DNA from: an uncultured Tenacibaculum sp.
GTDB lineage: Bacteria > Bacteroidota > Bacteroidia > Flavobacteriales > Flavobacteriaceae
Direction of reading: 5' to 3'
Assembly (NCBI GenBank): GCA_947492185.1
Contig: CANLMR010000014.1
Coordinates: 1 to 40,291, forward strand
Length of the DNA: 40,291 nucleotides
This document shows, piece after piece, positions 28,674-38,475 of the stretch. Below the pieces are notes generated by a model. It saw nothing but the letters and a program-made list of their open reading frames with translations, did no database searches and was not told where the DNA came from. Numbering within the stretch: position 1 is the stretch's first letter; each line of letters opens with the position of its first letter. The translations under genes and the position numbers were made by a program.

Positions 28674-31376
28674 ATGCAACAAAAGATAATTAGAAATCAT
28701 AACGGACAAGCTTATACTGTTCAGGAAGCATCAGATATTTTTAAGGAGTTAAATGATAGAACTGAATCCTCAGATTTAGGCTATAATTCAATTAAAAACT
28801 TAGGAGATAAAGTAAAAGATTTAGAAAACAATCAAGTTACAGGCGTTAAATCCTATACAAATTATTCAGATTTACCAGCAACAGGAGAAGATAATGTTAG
28901 TTATAAAGTTACTAATGATTCTGATCCAACTAAAAACGGATTTTATAATTGGTCCACTAACCAATATAATAAAGATGCTGATCTTGTAGTTGGTGATATT
29001 CAAAAGGAAAACACATCTGAAGGAGTAAGTGGTAAAGCGGTTTTTGATTTTGCTATACCCCAAGAAGGATTGGTTTTCAGAAAGAATATTGCCAACCCTG
29101 AAGATTTAATTAAGGGAAGTTATTATTCTCCAAGTGGTAATAATATTGCAGCTTCGAGTGCTTATCAATGTATTAAAGTCAAAGTAATTCCATTGATAAC
29201 TTATACAGTTTCTGGAATTCAAACAGGCTTGAATACAATTGGAGGATTCCCAGATGATGGAATAATAACTGGAGGAGTTACTATCACAACAACGCCAGTA
29301 ACGAACGGAATAAATTTTACAGTACCCTCAGGAGTTTTTTATGTTTACATAAATGTAACAAATGGAGGGTCAGGGATTACACTTTATGATAATACCATTA
29401 TGGTTGAAGTAGGGGGAGTAGTTTCACAATTTGTACCTCATAGTGAATTCAAACTTGACAATTCAACTTTAAAAGACCTACCTGTTACTGAGAGTAAATT
29501 GTTAGAGATAAGACCAAAGAAAAATTTATTAAACCCAGTTAAAATCAATTATACTAATAGGTATTCTACTGGAGGATTAAATTTTACTGTAGATAATTTA
29601 GGAATTGCATCAGTTATTTGTAAAGTACAAGCGGGTGAATTTTATTGTTTATCAGGTGATGGTGTTTATAACCCACCTGCAGGAATGCAAGGAGGGTATT
29701 TGGTTAATGAAGATGATAATACAGCACTTTCCAATATTACATTTGCAGATCCAGTTTCTGGAGATGGAAAAATATTTCAAGTTCCGACTGGACAAAACAT
29801 AAATTATGTTGTTATCTCTTTAAGAAAGTTAAATGATGATAATAACGAAACACAACTTCATGGGAACGCTCAGCTAGAATTAGGAGAGATTTCTTCAAGC
29901 TATGAAGCCTTCTCTGAAATTGAGGTTATAAAAAAAGAGTTTTTAGAAGATCAATTATCTAATCAACCATCAACTAATTTCAATGAAGAACAATGGTATA
30001 AATTTACTGAAGGTGAAGATAGAAGTAACTTGTTAAATGAAAAAGCACCAACATTCGCTAAACATTGGAGATTAAAAGATAAAGATTTAGTTGTAGTTAA
30101 TTCGGGAACTTCATTAACTGCCAGGAGTATTGAACATTGTACTGAGCATCCTAATGCTAATGAAAGGCCACCATTGATGCATTCTAGAAATATTGCTTCA
30201 ATTTTATGGGATAAGATGTCAAGAGGATGGAATCAGTATTACAGAAGATATGACTATGATTCTTTCTTCACAGAAACAGGAACTTTTAATACAGATTCTA
30301 ATTTATCTGAATGGGATGATGGTCCATATAGAAATGGTTTAACTCGATATTCTGATATTGCAAATTCTGGTGTTTCTTTTCAAATTCCAATTAACGCTTG
30401 GCAATTTAATTTTATTTATAGGTCTGATTCTTTATCATCTGATAATGTGCAAGTTAATATTGTTGAAGGTAACGGTGTTTTAGAAGTTTATGATGGGGCT
30501 AATTGGGTTGAAGCCAATGGATACTCTTTCTCAATGAGAGAAACTACACCTGTTACAAGAACTGTTAGTGTACCTAAAGCAAGTGATAATTTATTTTATA
30601 ATAGAGTTATCGCAAGTAAAGGAAATACAACATACCAAAAACGTTTAAAATTTAGATGTAAAAGTGGTTCAATAGACAGTAGAGCTTCTATTAAAAATAT
30701 AAGTATTACTTCTACCGATACGGGAAGATTTAATTATTGGGGTGTTGAATGGTCTCAGCGTGAACACATGATTACATATATAAATGCTGCTCGTGGTTCT
30801 CACAATACACAAGCTGATTCAACTGTTGGATTGCCAAAATATCAAGATAATGAAGTTTGGGGATTTAAACCTGATTTAATATTATTTGAATTGCCAATTC
30901 ATAATGATGGAGCTGGTAACTCAGACGTATACCAAGATAAAATTTGGGAAAGGCTTACTAATAATTTTATTTTCAGAAACGATTATGAATTAAGTTTAAA
31001 ATCGAGGGCAGCTCATTTCACTTTAAATCCTGAAATGATAACTCATACTGTAGGGTTTGGAGTTACAGCAAATGCTGTTGATTTAACAAAAGGTGAACTT
31101 ATTGCTAGTGAACAAACAAATGGAAGATTTATGACAGCTTTAGATAAGCAAAATGAAGCTTATAACTGGGTATTGGAGAATCATCCAGAAGTAGGGTTTG
31201 TTAATTCTGTGCAAAGATGGGTAGATGCTGCAATAGCAATTCATGGAGATTTAGCAAGTGGGCTAGCATCTAGTGGGAATAACGGTCAAACCTTAACTAA
31301 AGATGGTATTCATCCTAATAACACAGGTAGTAAAATTATAGCCAAAACACTAACAGGATTGTTTGAGAATATATAA
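28674..31376 (+). CDS. Tail fibre with SGNH/GDSL hydrolase domain
   Basis: A 900-residue fibre protein. The N-terminal 60 residues are a helical attachment (QEASDIFKELNDRTESSDLG). The middle is Gly/Asn-rich beta structure (about 80-450), typical of receptor-binding shafts. From about 455 an SGNH hydrolase begins: the nucleophile block reads VVVNSGTSLTAR (Ser480), the third block FELPIHNDG (Asn744), and the final block DGIHPNNTGS (Asp877, His880). The usual GDSL is replaced by SGTS, as in some phage esterases. It may deacetylate or cleave surface polysaccharide during adsorption. It overlaps the hub gene (TAATG at 31374). Confidence 0.8.
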   Translation: MQQKIIRNHNGQAYTVQEASDIFKELNDRTESSDLGYNSIKNLGDKVKDLENNQVTGVKSYTNYSDLPATGEDNVSYKVTNDSDPTKNGFYNWSTNQYNKDADLVVGDIQKENTSEGVSGKAVFDFAIPQEGLVFRKNIANPEDLIKGSYYSPSGNNIAASSAYQCIKVKVIPLITYTVSGIQTGLNTIGGFPDDGIITGGVTITTTPVTNGINFTVPSGVFYVYINVTNGGSGITLYDNTIMVEVGGVVSQFVPHSEFKLDNSTLKDLPVTESKLLEIRPKKNLLNPVKINYTNRYSTGGLNFTVDNLGIASVICKVQAGEFYCLSGDGVYNPPAGMQGGYLVNEDDNTALSNITFADPVSGDGKIFQVPTGQNINYVVISLRKLNDDNNETQLHGNAQLELGEISSSYEAFSEIEVIKKEFLEDQLSNQPSTNFNEEQWYKFTEGEDRSNLLNEKAPTFAKHWRLKDKDLVVVNSGTSLTARSIEHCTEHPNANERPPLMHSRNIASILWDKMSRGWNQYYRRYDYDSFFTETGTFNTDSNLSEWDDGPYRNGLTRYSDIANSGVSFQIPINAWQFNFIYRSDSLSSDNVQVNIVEGNGVLEVYDGANWVEANGYSFSMRETTPVTRTVSVPKASDNLFYNRVIASKGNTTYQKRLKFRCKSGSIDSRASIKNISITSTDTGRFNYWGVEWSQREHMITYINAARGSHNTQADSTVGLPKYQDNEVWGFKPDLILFELPIHNDGAGNSDVYQDKIWERLTNNFIFRNDYELSLKSRAAHFTLNPEMITHTVGFGVTANAVDLTKGELIASEQTNGRFMTALDKQNEAYNWVLENHPEVGFVNSVQRWVDAAIAIHGDLASGLASSGNNGQTLTKDGIHPNNTGSKIIAKTLTGLFENI

Positions 31377-34300
31377 TGAAGTTTTATAGAGAGGGTCAAG
31401 AGATAATTGATATTGATGTAGACAGCAAAACTACTCTACATCAATCATTGCTAGGTAAAGATTATGTAAAATGTAATTTTTCACTAGGTTCTTATTTTGA
31501 ATTTAAAATAGGAGATTATGTTGTTTGGAAAAACAGAACTTATACAATCTTCAAAGAGCCTTCATTTATAAAAGAAAAAGCCAATCTATTTAAGTATAGT
31601 TTTGAATTAGAAAGTGATTTTTACCGTTTTCTAGACGCTTTATATATGTTTGAATATCAAACAGATTTTAGTTTAATGGGGAATCTTGAAAAATTTGCAA
31701 ACTTGGTAGTTTTGAATTTGAATAGAATCTCCGGTGCAGGCTACTATCAACTCGGATCAGTACCTGAAACGCTTACAAAAAATTTAACCTTTAATGATGA
31801 AAATTGCTTAACTGTTATTCAAAAAATAAGTAAAGAATTTGAGTTTGAGTTTCAGTATGATCATGAAAATCGATTAATTTCTTTTGTAGATAAAATAGGA
31901 GTTGATACAGGTTTGACTTTTGAGTTTAGGAAAGGTCTAAGGACCATCGAAAGGGAAAAAGTTAATGATAAAAATATTATTACAAACCTATATGCTTTTG
32001 GAGGAGAAAGAAATATTCCAAAAGATTATGGAAGTAGAAAACTTAAAATAGATTTAATTGAAAATAATGAAAATCTATTTGGAAAGATTGAAGGAGTAGT
32101 CAATTTTGAAGAAGTATATCCACATAGACTTGGTGCAGTAACTCAGACTAATGAAAATAATATTCTAGAGTTTAAAGATTCCGATTTAGATTTCGATATA
32201 AATAATCAATTATTTGAAGGAGTTAAGGTTAAAATTACATTTAATACAGGGAAATTAGCCGGTTATGAATTTGAACTTGATTCATATAACCACGACTCAA
32301 AAACATTTTTCTTAATAAGTTATGTTGATAATAATGGATTAGAGTTTCCAAATGAAAATATAAAAATTTCAGATGGTGATACTTTTGTAATTCATGATAT
32401 TATAATGCCGCAAGAGTACATTACAAATGCTGAAAATTTATTGTTGGAAAAAGCTAGTAAGTACTTGTTAGAGAATAGCTTACCAAGTGTAGTTTATAAT
32501 ATTAAATCAGATTATCCATATCTAAGGAGAAATTTAATTCAACTTAATGTCGGTGATATAATTGAGGTAAGAGATTTAGAACTGAATATTACTTTTAAAA
32601 CAAGAATTTTAGAACTAACACAAAATCTATCTAATAAATACGAATATCCTTCAATTAAAATTGGGAATAATATTAAAGTTGGATACATTTCAGAGGTTAG
32701 GAATAATTTAGTTTCGTTAGATAATGATATTAGAATTGAAAGAACAGATAGAAATATTCAATACAATAGAATTAGAAAAAATCTTAAAAACATTGATGAA
32801 TTAAAAAGCGCTGTTTTTGATCAAGATGGTTACTTTGATGCTAACAATATAAAACCTTTAAGTATAGATACATCTATGCTTTCTGTAGGTACTAAAGGTC
32901 AACAATTTATTACAAGAAACCTACTAATTGAGCCAAACTATAATGGTGATCCAGGTAAAATAAAATGTGGAGATGGGCAATTAATTCATTTTTTAATAGA
33001 TCCAGAAAACATAAAACAATGGAATCTTACTGGGGACACTTTTACTTTGTTTAACCAAGGTACTTTCTATTACATTTATGCTAAATGTAGCAAGGTAACA
33101 AACACTGGGGTTTTTGAGTTGTCAATCGAGCAATTCCCAACAGAAACTTCAAGTTATTATTATTTTTTAATAGGAGTTTTACATTCAGTTATTGACAATG
33201 TAAGAGGAGTAAGCTTAACATATGGTCAAACTACAATAAACGGAAAATTTATAACAACCGGTAGGATACAATCTATTGATGGATTCAATTATTTTGATTT
33301 AGATTCTAATGAAATGATTCTTGGGGATAGTGAGAAAGGTATTGATTGGAATGTTACTCAGAAGAATAAACTTACAATAAGAGGAGGGATAGTCCAAAGT
33401 CCATCGGGTACTTTGAGTCCTATCTCGGTGTATAAAGGAGATTGGGCTTCAGACGAAGTTTATTTTTATGGAGATGAAGTGTCATTTAACGGAGGTACTT
33501 ATATATACATAAATGATAAAGATTTAAGTGGTATATCTCCAACTAACAAAGATTATTGGAGGGTTACAGCTAAACCAGGAAATCAGCCAAAAATTATTTA
33601 TAAAAGGCATCAAGGAGACTTTATACAAGATGGATTTATAGATAATGGCTTTATTGATAATTTAGGTACTCCTGAAGGTGTTAATCCTAATGAATGGGAA
33701 GAGAATCCACAAAGTGGTGATAAACCTCTATGGATGTCTAAAAGCTTTGTTGATAGTGAAAATAATCTTGTAGCTTCATGGTCAAAACCTGTTAAGGTAA
33801 ATGGAGAGAAAGGTAAAAGTTTAGTTTATAGAGGTGAGTTTGATTCAACAAAAAAATATAATAATAATCCTGATGTAATTGATGTAGTAAGTTATAACAA
33901 TGTTTATTACACATATACGGGTACAGATGGGGTTTCCTTAGAATGGAGTTTTGAAAATTGGAAAGAATTCGGTTCTCAGTTTGAAAGTGTAGCTACAAAC
34001 ACTTTACTATCTGAAAATGCTAATATTGCAGATTGGAGAATTAATAACGGAAAAATAGTTTCTCAAAATCAATATGAAGGTGATCCAAGAGCTTTATTAG
34101 ATGGATTAAATGGAAAAGTATTACTAACATCTCCTAAGGAAACTTATACTGAAGATGGAGAATTAAGAGTATATAAACACGAAATAGAAATTGATAGTGG
34201 AGAAGGAAGGATACTAGCTAAACATACAGGTGATTCATATCAAGAGTCTGGAGAAACAATAATTGACAGTGAGGGAATTTCTGTTACTTATCCGGGACAA

Positions 34301-34786
34301 AATCCAAATACTGTTTTTGGTAATGGATTAAAGGCAGGGATTGTTGCTGATGTAAAGGGTAAAGTTGATTTAGTAAATTTTGGTAGTGCTTTAGCGGGAA
34401 TATTTTCTAAAGCAACAAATACTTCGAATAATCCCTCTCCTGTGTATGGAGCTGTAATCGAAAATTTTCTCTCAAGAGGATTATATATTAACACAAACAC
34501 AACAAATAACACGATTGTAAATGTTGAAGATCAAGATGTATTTATTTCTTGCTACAATACTTCACCTACTACTGTTAATTTACCAGATGCTGAAATTCAA
34601 TATTTACATAGAGTTCTTATAATAAAGGCTCTTAAATCTGATGTTATTATAAATGCTCCCACTGGTGGCAATATTAGATTAGATATTGATACTTCTGTGA
34701 ATTCTTTTACTATAACTAAAAGACAAATAGCGTTACTAATTAATGATGACATTTATAACTGGTCCCTAAATAGATTTTCAGTATAA
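31376..34786 (+). CDS. Tail-associated hub protein (Tal-like) with carbohydrate-binding-like modules
   Basis: An 1136-residue protein. Its first 400 residues resemble the baseplate hub/Tal proteins of siphoviruses: MKFYREGQEIIDIDVDSKTTLHQSLLGKDYVKCNFSLG, the NLTFNDENCLTVIQKISKEFEFEF segment and a beta-rich core. Further on come Gly/Asn-rich fibre segments. A module at about residues 685-740 (YKGDWASDEVYFYGDEVSFNGGTYIYINDKD...YWRV) looks like a CBM5/12-like chitin-binding repeat, and about 818-860 (LVYRGEFDSTKKYNNNPDVIDVV...EWSFENWKEFG) is a related module. No Tal endopeptidase motif is obvious. It would anchor the tail tip and contact the cell surface. Confidence 0.72.
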   Translation: MKFYREGQEIIDIDVDSKTTLHQSLLGKDYVKCNFSLGSYFEFKIGDYVVWKNRTYTIFKEPSFIKEKANLFKYSFELESDFYRFLDALYMFEYQTDFSLMGNLEKFANLVVLNLNRISGAGYYQLGSVPETLTKNLTFNDENCLTVIQKISKEFEFEFQYDHENRLISFVDKIGVDTGLTFEFRKGLRTIEREKVNDKNIITNLYAFGGERNIPKDYGSRKLKIDLIENNENLFGKIEGVVNFEEVYPHRLGAVTQTNENNILEFKDSDLDFDINNQLFEGVKVKITFNTGKLAGYEFELDSYNHDSKTFFLISYVDNNGLEFPNENIKISDGDTFVIHDIIMPQEYITNAENLLLEKASKYLLENSLPSVVYNIKSDYPYLRRNLIQLNVGDIIEVRDLELNITFKTRILELTQNLSNKYEYPSIKIGNNIKVGYISEVRNNLVSLDNDIRIERTDRNIQYNRIRKNLKNIDELKSAVFDQDGYFDANNIKPLSIDTSMLSVGTKGQQFITRNLLIEPNYNGDPGKIKCGDGQLIHFLIDPENIKQWNLTGDTFTLFNQGTFYYIYAKCSKVTNTGVFELSIEQFPTETSSYYYFLIGVLHSVIDNVRGVSLTYGQTTINGKFITTGRIQSIDGFNYFDLDSNEMILGDSEKGIDWNVTQKNKLTIRGGIVQSPSGTLSPISVYKGDWASDEVYFYGDEVSFNGGTYIYINDKDLSGISPTNKDYWRVTAKPGNQPKIIYKRHQGDFIQDGFIDNGFIDNLGTPEGVNPNEWEENPQSGDKPLWMSKSFVDSENNLVASWSKPVKVNGEKGKSLVYRGEFDSTKKYNNNPDVIDVVSYNNVYYTYTGTDGVSLEWSFENWKEFGSQFESVATNTLLSENANIADWRINNGKIVSQNQYEGDPRALLDGLNGKVLLTSPKETYTEDGELRVYKHEIEIDSGEGRILAKHTGDSYQESGETIIDSEGISVTYPGQNPNTVFGNGLKAGIVADVKGKVDLVNFGSALAGIFSKATNTSNNPSPVYGAVIENFLSRGLYINTNTTNNTIVNVEDQDVFISCYNTSPTTVNLPDAEIQYLHRVLIIKALKSDVIINAPTGGNIRLDIDTSVNSFTITKRQIALLINDDIYNWSLNRFSV

Positions 34787-34875
34787 ATATTAAAGTGTTA
34801 CTACGGAATGCCTTTTCTCTTTATTTAGTTTAAGATTTTAATTAATTGGAAATTAGCTATAAACAAGTAGTAAGT

Positions 34876-35415
34876 ATGCTTTTTATCAATGTTTCTAAAT
34901 TTCTTTCAATTATAGACTTTAAAATAAAGTTGATCCTTCATTCTTTATTTAGTTCAAAGTCATTTCTAATGATACCAGTTGCTATAGGTGTTGTTTCTAT
35001 TGAAATTAAAAATGCAATAAACCTTCTTTTCTTTTTGATGATCATTGATTTTTGTACGGGAATAGGTGCTAGTTATTTTAAAAAGAAAAAAGAAGAGAAA
35101 GAAAATCATAATGAAAAGAAGAGCTTACTGATTTCCTCGGAAAAGTTAAAAATGAGTGGCTTAAAATTTATTTTATACACCACATCAATACTTCTAGCAT
35201 ACTTTGTTGAAAATGTTTTTTTTATAAAACCGTTTCAAATTTCCTTAAGTAGTGCAAATTTTACATTAACAATTCTAGTAATTTCATTTTGGTGCTTGGT
35301 TGAGTTTTATTCAATCCTTTTTGAAAATTTTAAAGCTATGGGATTAGATATAATGGCTATAGGTTTTAAGCTTATTAAGAAATATAAAAATGTAAAACAG
35401 GAGCTCAATAAATAA
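34876..35415 (+). CDS. Phage holin (holin 4 type)
   Basis: Forms pores in the inner membrane to release the lysin. The product (179 aa from ATG 34876; a TTG at 34846 would add 10 residues) has three or four hydrophobic segments: FLMIPVAIGVVSIEI and INLLFFLMIIDFCTGIGASYF, the latter holding the DFCTGIGASYF signature of the family; FILYTTSILLAYFVENVFF; and SANFTLTILVISFWCLVEFYSILF. A charged loop (KKKKEEKENHNEKK) separates them. It sits before the DUF5675 gene and after the hub gene, the usual lysis position. I prefer the ATG because the TTG precedes it in an AT-rich leader without other support. Confidence 0.75.
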   Translation: MLFINVSKFLSIIDFKIKLILHSLFSSKSFLMIPVAIGVVSIEIKNAINLLFFLMIIDFCTGIGASYFKKKKEEKENHNEKKSLLISSEKLKMSGLKFILYTTSILLAYFVENVFFIKPFQISLSSANFTLTILVISFWCLVEFYSILFENFKAMGLDIMAIGFKLIKKYKNVKQELNK

Positions 35416-35425
35416 ATATTTTAAC

Positions 35426-35875
35426 ATGAGATTAGGGAAAATTGAAATAGAAAGAATTTGGCAAGATGCGAATCAGACATCTGGAATTTGCACAATATTT
35501 GATGCAGATGGTTTCCCTTTGTTTGTTTCTTTATCTCTAGAGAGAGGATGGAGGAATAATAAAACTAATATTTCATGTATACCAGTTGGAGAATATGAAA
35601 TGAAATTAGAATATTCACCCAGATTTGATAAGTTGTTGTGGGAGATAAAAGGAGTTCCTGATAGGTTTGAATGTAAGTTTCATTCTGCAAATTATTGGTA
35701 TGATTTGAATGGGTGCATTTCCTTGGGATTAAAACACAACAAAATCAATAAAGATAATTACTATGATGTATCTAATAGTAAAGATACTATGAAGGTTTTC
35801 CACGAGGTCTTATCTAACTTCACAGATATTAAATTAATAATCAATAACTCCGAAAATTTATCACAAGTTAATTAA
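35426..35875 (+). CDS. DUF5675 protein, likely lysis-associated
   Basis: A 149-residue protein following the holin. Its core matches the DUF5675 pattern: SLERGWRNNKTNISCIPVGEYEMKLEYSPRFDKLLWEIKGVPDRF, then FHSANYWYDLNGCISLG. The last segment, with His86 and Cys97, resembles the catalytic H...GC motif of L,D-transpeptidase-like peptidoglycan enzymes. The family is common in Bacteroidetes prophage lysis cassettes and may be the endolysin here, since no other lysozyme, amidase or peptidase is visible. The enzymatic claim is inference from context and motif. Confidence 0.68.
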   Translation: MRLGKIEIERIWQDANQTSGICTIFDADGFPLFVSLSLERGWRNNKTNISCIPVGEYEMKLEYSPRFDKLLWEIKGVPDRFECKFHSANYWYDLNGCISLGLKHNKINKDNYYDVSNSKDTMKVFHEVLSNFTDIKLIINNSENLSQVN

Positions 35876-35881
35876 GTCAAT

Positions 35882-37132
35882 ATGACAAGTAAATACGTTA
35901 ATGCTAAGTCTAGAATAATTGAGTTGCTTCAAGATTTAAGAGATATTAATAATGTCGAAATAAAATCAGTGAATCAAATTGCTGGAATAATAAAAGAAGA
36001 GTTCTCTTTCAATGAAGATCAGGATTCTATCAGAACATATGTCCGATATATAAACAAAAAATATAAAGAGGATGAAAACCCAGATGTTATTAAACAAATT
36101 TCTGATCAAATTGGAATTTCAAAAAATAAACTTGGGTTAACCTGGATTAAAGGAAAGGATTTCTCAGCAAGTGTAAAACCTAATACGTTTGACCTAGATA
36201 AGATATTCGATAAGTTTGAATCAATAATTAAAAATCATAAGTTTAAAAGAAGAAAGCTTTATAAAATAAATCATAAAGAAATTAATTGTAATGCTTTAAA
36301 GACAGTTGTTTCAGACGAACATGTTGGGATGGATGTGTCCGGTGGGCTTTTTAATTATGATTATGATGCTAAATTATATTCAGAAAAACACTCTTCTATA
36401 TTTCCTAAGATTTACAATAAGTTTCAGTTGTATGGTAAATTCGATATTGTTTTATTAGATAATTATGGTGATGTTGCTGATGGTTGGAAAAAAATGACTG
36501 AAAGAGGAGGACATTCATTACCTCAAAACATGGAAGAAGATGAAGTTTTTGAAACTGTAATTAATGCTAGATTAAATTTAATAGACACTATTCTTTCTGA
36601 GAATATTACTAATAAAATCTATCTGAGAAATGTCTTAAACTCTAATCATGCAGCACGTTTTGATGCAGTTATAAATAAAGCTTTAAAAGTTATCGTAAAT
36701 AGATTTTATGATAAAGAAGTGATTGTTGTAGATGGATTTAAGAATTTTCTTGAGTATAGAGAATATGGTCTGCATGGATTTGCAGTTACACATGGAAAAG
36801 ATAGAGAATACATGACAAGAGGCTTGCCTTTTAAACTAAATGATACTGCAGAAACATTCATTAATAAGTATTTAGATAGCCTTAATACTAATGCGAAATT
36901 TATCCATGTAGAAAAAGGTGATTTACATCAAATTGGGTTTGAGAAAAAGAAACGATTTGATTATCGTAATTATATGAGTTTTGCACCTCCTTCAGCTTGG
37001 GTGCAACACAATTTTGGAGATACTTATAGTGGTTATTCCATACAAGTAATCCCTAAATACTCTAATGAAATAGATCACACAAACTACTTCCTTGATTATT
37101 CCTTAAAACCTAACGAGGTAGTTTCCTATTAA
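35882..37132 (+). CDS. HTH plus metallophosphoesterase-like phage protein
   Basis: The 416-residue product has an N-terminal helical region (about 1-60; VNQIAGIIKEEFSF...DSIRTYVRYINKKY) that reads as a helix-turn-helix. A domain with the calcineurin-like metal motifs follows: Asp145-x-His147 (VSDEHVG), Asp193 to Asp197 (LDNYGDVAD), Asn255-His256 (NSNHAARF), His304 (VTHGKD) and His342/His349 (IHVEKGDLHQ). All ligands appear intact. It would cleave phosphodiesters or nucleotides, perhaps on nucleic acid given the HTH. It lies after the lysis genes and ahead of the SOS cassette, so it may be a late or packaging-related enzyme. Specific function unknown. Confidence 0.7.
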   Translation: MTSKYVNAKSRIIELLQDLRDINNVEIKSVNQIAGIIKEEFSFNEDQDSIRTYVRYINKKYKEDENPDVIKQISDQIGISKNKLGLTWIKGKDFSASVKPNTFDLDKIFDKFESIIKNHKFKRRKLYKINHKEINCNALKTVVSDEHVGMDVSGGLFNYDYDAKLYSEKHSSIFPKIYNKFQLYGKFDIVLLDNYGDVADGWKKMTERGGHSLPQNMEEDEVFETVINARLNLIDTILSENITNKIYLRNVLNSNHAARFDAVINKALKVIVNRFYDKEVIVVDGFKNFLEYREYGLHGFAVTHGKDREYMTRGLPFKLNDTAETFINKYLDSLNTNAKFIHVEKGDLHQIGFEKKKRFDYRNYMSFAPPSAWVQHNFGDTYSGYSIQVIPKYSNEIDHTNYFLDYSLKPNEVVSY

Positions 37133-37160
37133 TGTGTAAAAGGTTATAAATCAATATATA

Positions 37161-37180
37161 ATCATATCAGGTTATATCAG
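37161..37180 (+). repeat. Tandem near-direct repeat upstream of umuC
   Basis: ATCATATCAG and GTTATATCAG lie head to tail at 37161-37170 and 37171-37180 and match at 8 of 10 positions. They sit just upstream of the umuC promoter and could bind an activator. Function is inferred from position only. Confidence 0.4.
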
Positions 37181-37213
37181 TTGGACATATTCAACTAATT
37201 GTTTGTAGTTTTG
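37179..37213 (+). promoter_or_regulatory. Promoter of the SOS cassette with overlapping inverted repeat
   Basis: TTG (37181-37183) and, after 22 bases, TAGTTTTG (37206-37213) match the Bacteroidetes TTG / TAnnTTTG promoter. An inverted repeat, AGTTG (37179-37183) and CAACT (37192-37196) with an 8-base spacer, covers the upstream element and could be the operator of an SOS-type repressor. Only five bases separate the -7 box from the umuC ATG at 37219, so the message is nearly leaderless. Confidence 0.6.
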
Positions 37214-37218
37214 TAAAT

Positions 37219-38475
37219 ATGTTTGCCCTTGTTGATTGTAATAATTTTTATGCTTCTTGTGAAAGATCATTTAACCCTAAATTAAATGATCAACCAGTGG
37301 TTGTTTTATCTAATAATGACGGTTGTGTAATTGCTAGATCTAACGAAGCTAAAAAGTTAGGTATTCCAATGGGAGCTGTTGCTTATAAATATCAAAAATT
37401 ATTTGATCAACATAACGTAAAAGTATTTTCTTCAAATTATGCCTTATACGGAGATTTAAGTCAACGAGTAATGAATATTCTCTCATCTTACACTCCAGAC
37501 ATTGAAGTATATTCTATTGATGAATCATTTCTTGAATTTAAAGGTTTTGAAAACTTCAACCTAAAAGATTATGGTCATGAGATAAAAGACTGGGTTTGTC
37601 AATTAACTAGGATTCCAATAAGTATTGGTTTTGCTCCAACAAAAGCTCTTTCAAAAGTAGCTAATAGAATAGCTAAGAAATTTCCTAAGCACCATAATGG
37701 CGTTTATATTATGGACACTGAAGAGAAGAGGATAAAAGCCCTAAAATGGTTAAAAGTTGAAGATATTTGGGGGATAGGTAGAATGCATTCTAAAAAGTTA
37801 AATAGATATGGAATAGTAAATGCATACCAGTTCACTCTCCAACATGATGATTGGATTAAAAAAGAGTTTTCAATTGTAGGGTTAAGATTAGCAAGAGATT
37901 TAAGAGGAGAAAAGACATTATCTTTAGAAGAACCTATTAAGCAAAAAAAGAACATAGCTACCACAAGAAGTTTTAATAAAAATATTGCAGATCCTGAGCA
38001 ATTAAAAGAGAGGTTATGTACTTATGGAAATAGTTGTACTGAAAAACTGAGAACTCAAGGATCTAAATGCAATGCCCTTTTGGTTTTTCTAAACACTAAT
38101 TCTCATAGAAAAGATTTACCTCAATACAGAGCATCAAAAGTTGTTAAACTACCTTATTCAAGTAATTCATCTATAACTATAACTGAATATGTAAAAAAGG
38201 CTTTTGATAAAATTTACAGGGAAGGTTTTCATTATAAAAAAGCTGGAGTTATTGCCTTGGATATTGTTCCTGAAGATAATATTCAAATTAATTTGTTTGA
38301 TAATGAAAACCCTAAGCATTTACGACTAATGAAAGCTATAGATTATACGAATAAAGTACTTGGACAAAAAAAGGTTAAATTAGCTAATCAGGACATTGGT
38401 AGAACCTGGAAGATGAGACAAGAAAGATTATCTCAAAGATATACAAGTAGTTGGAATGAACTTTTGGAAGTATGA
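37219..38475 (+). CDS. umuC: Y-family DNA polymerase (UmuC, pol V catalytic subunit)
   Basis: Translesion polymerase that copies damaged templates with low fidelity. The 418-residue length matches UmuC. Catalytic acids are Asp6 (LVDCNNFYASCER), Asp101 and Glu102 (YSIDESFLEF). The SNNDGCVIARSNEAKKLGIPMG block and the helix-hairpin-helix (WGIGRMHSKKLNRYGI) are intact. A beta-clamp-binding peptide, QINLF, is at about residues 356-360. It overlaps umuD by four bases (ATGA), with the order C then D, the reverse of E. coli. A phage copy suggests damage-induced expression with prophage induction. The minus-strand frame at 37704 is a shadow. Confidence 0.95.
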   Translation: MFALVDCNNFYASCERSFNPKLNDQPVVVLSNNDGCVIARSNEAKKLGIPMGAVAYKYQKLFDQHNVKVFSSNYALYGDLSQRVMNILSSYTPDIEVYSIDESFLEFKGFENFNLKDYGHEIKDWVCQLTRIPISIGFAPTKALSKVANRIAKKFPKHHNGVYIMDTEEKRIKALKWLKVEDIWGIGRMHSKKLNRYGIVNAYQFTLQHDDWIKKEFSIVGLRLARDLRGEKTLSLEEPIKQKKNIATTRSFNKNIADPEQLKERLCTYGNSCTEKLRTQGSKCNALLVFLNTNSHRKDLPQYRASKVVKLPYSSNSSITITEYVKKAFDKIYREGFHYKKAGVIALDIVPEDNIQINLFDNENPKHLRLMKAIDYTNKVLGQKKVKLANQDIGRTWKMRQERLSQRYTSSWNELLEV

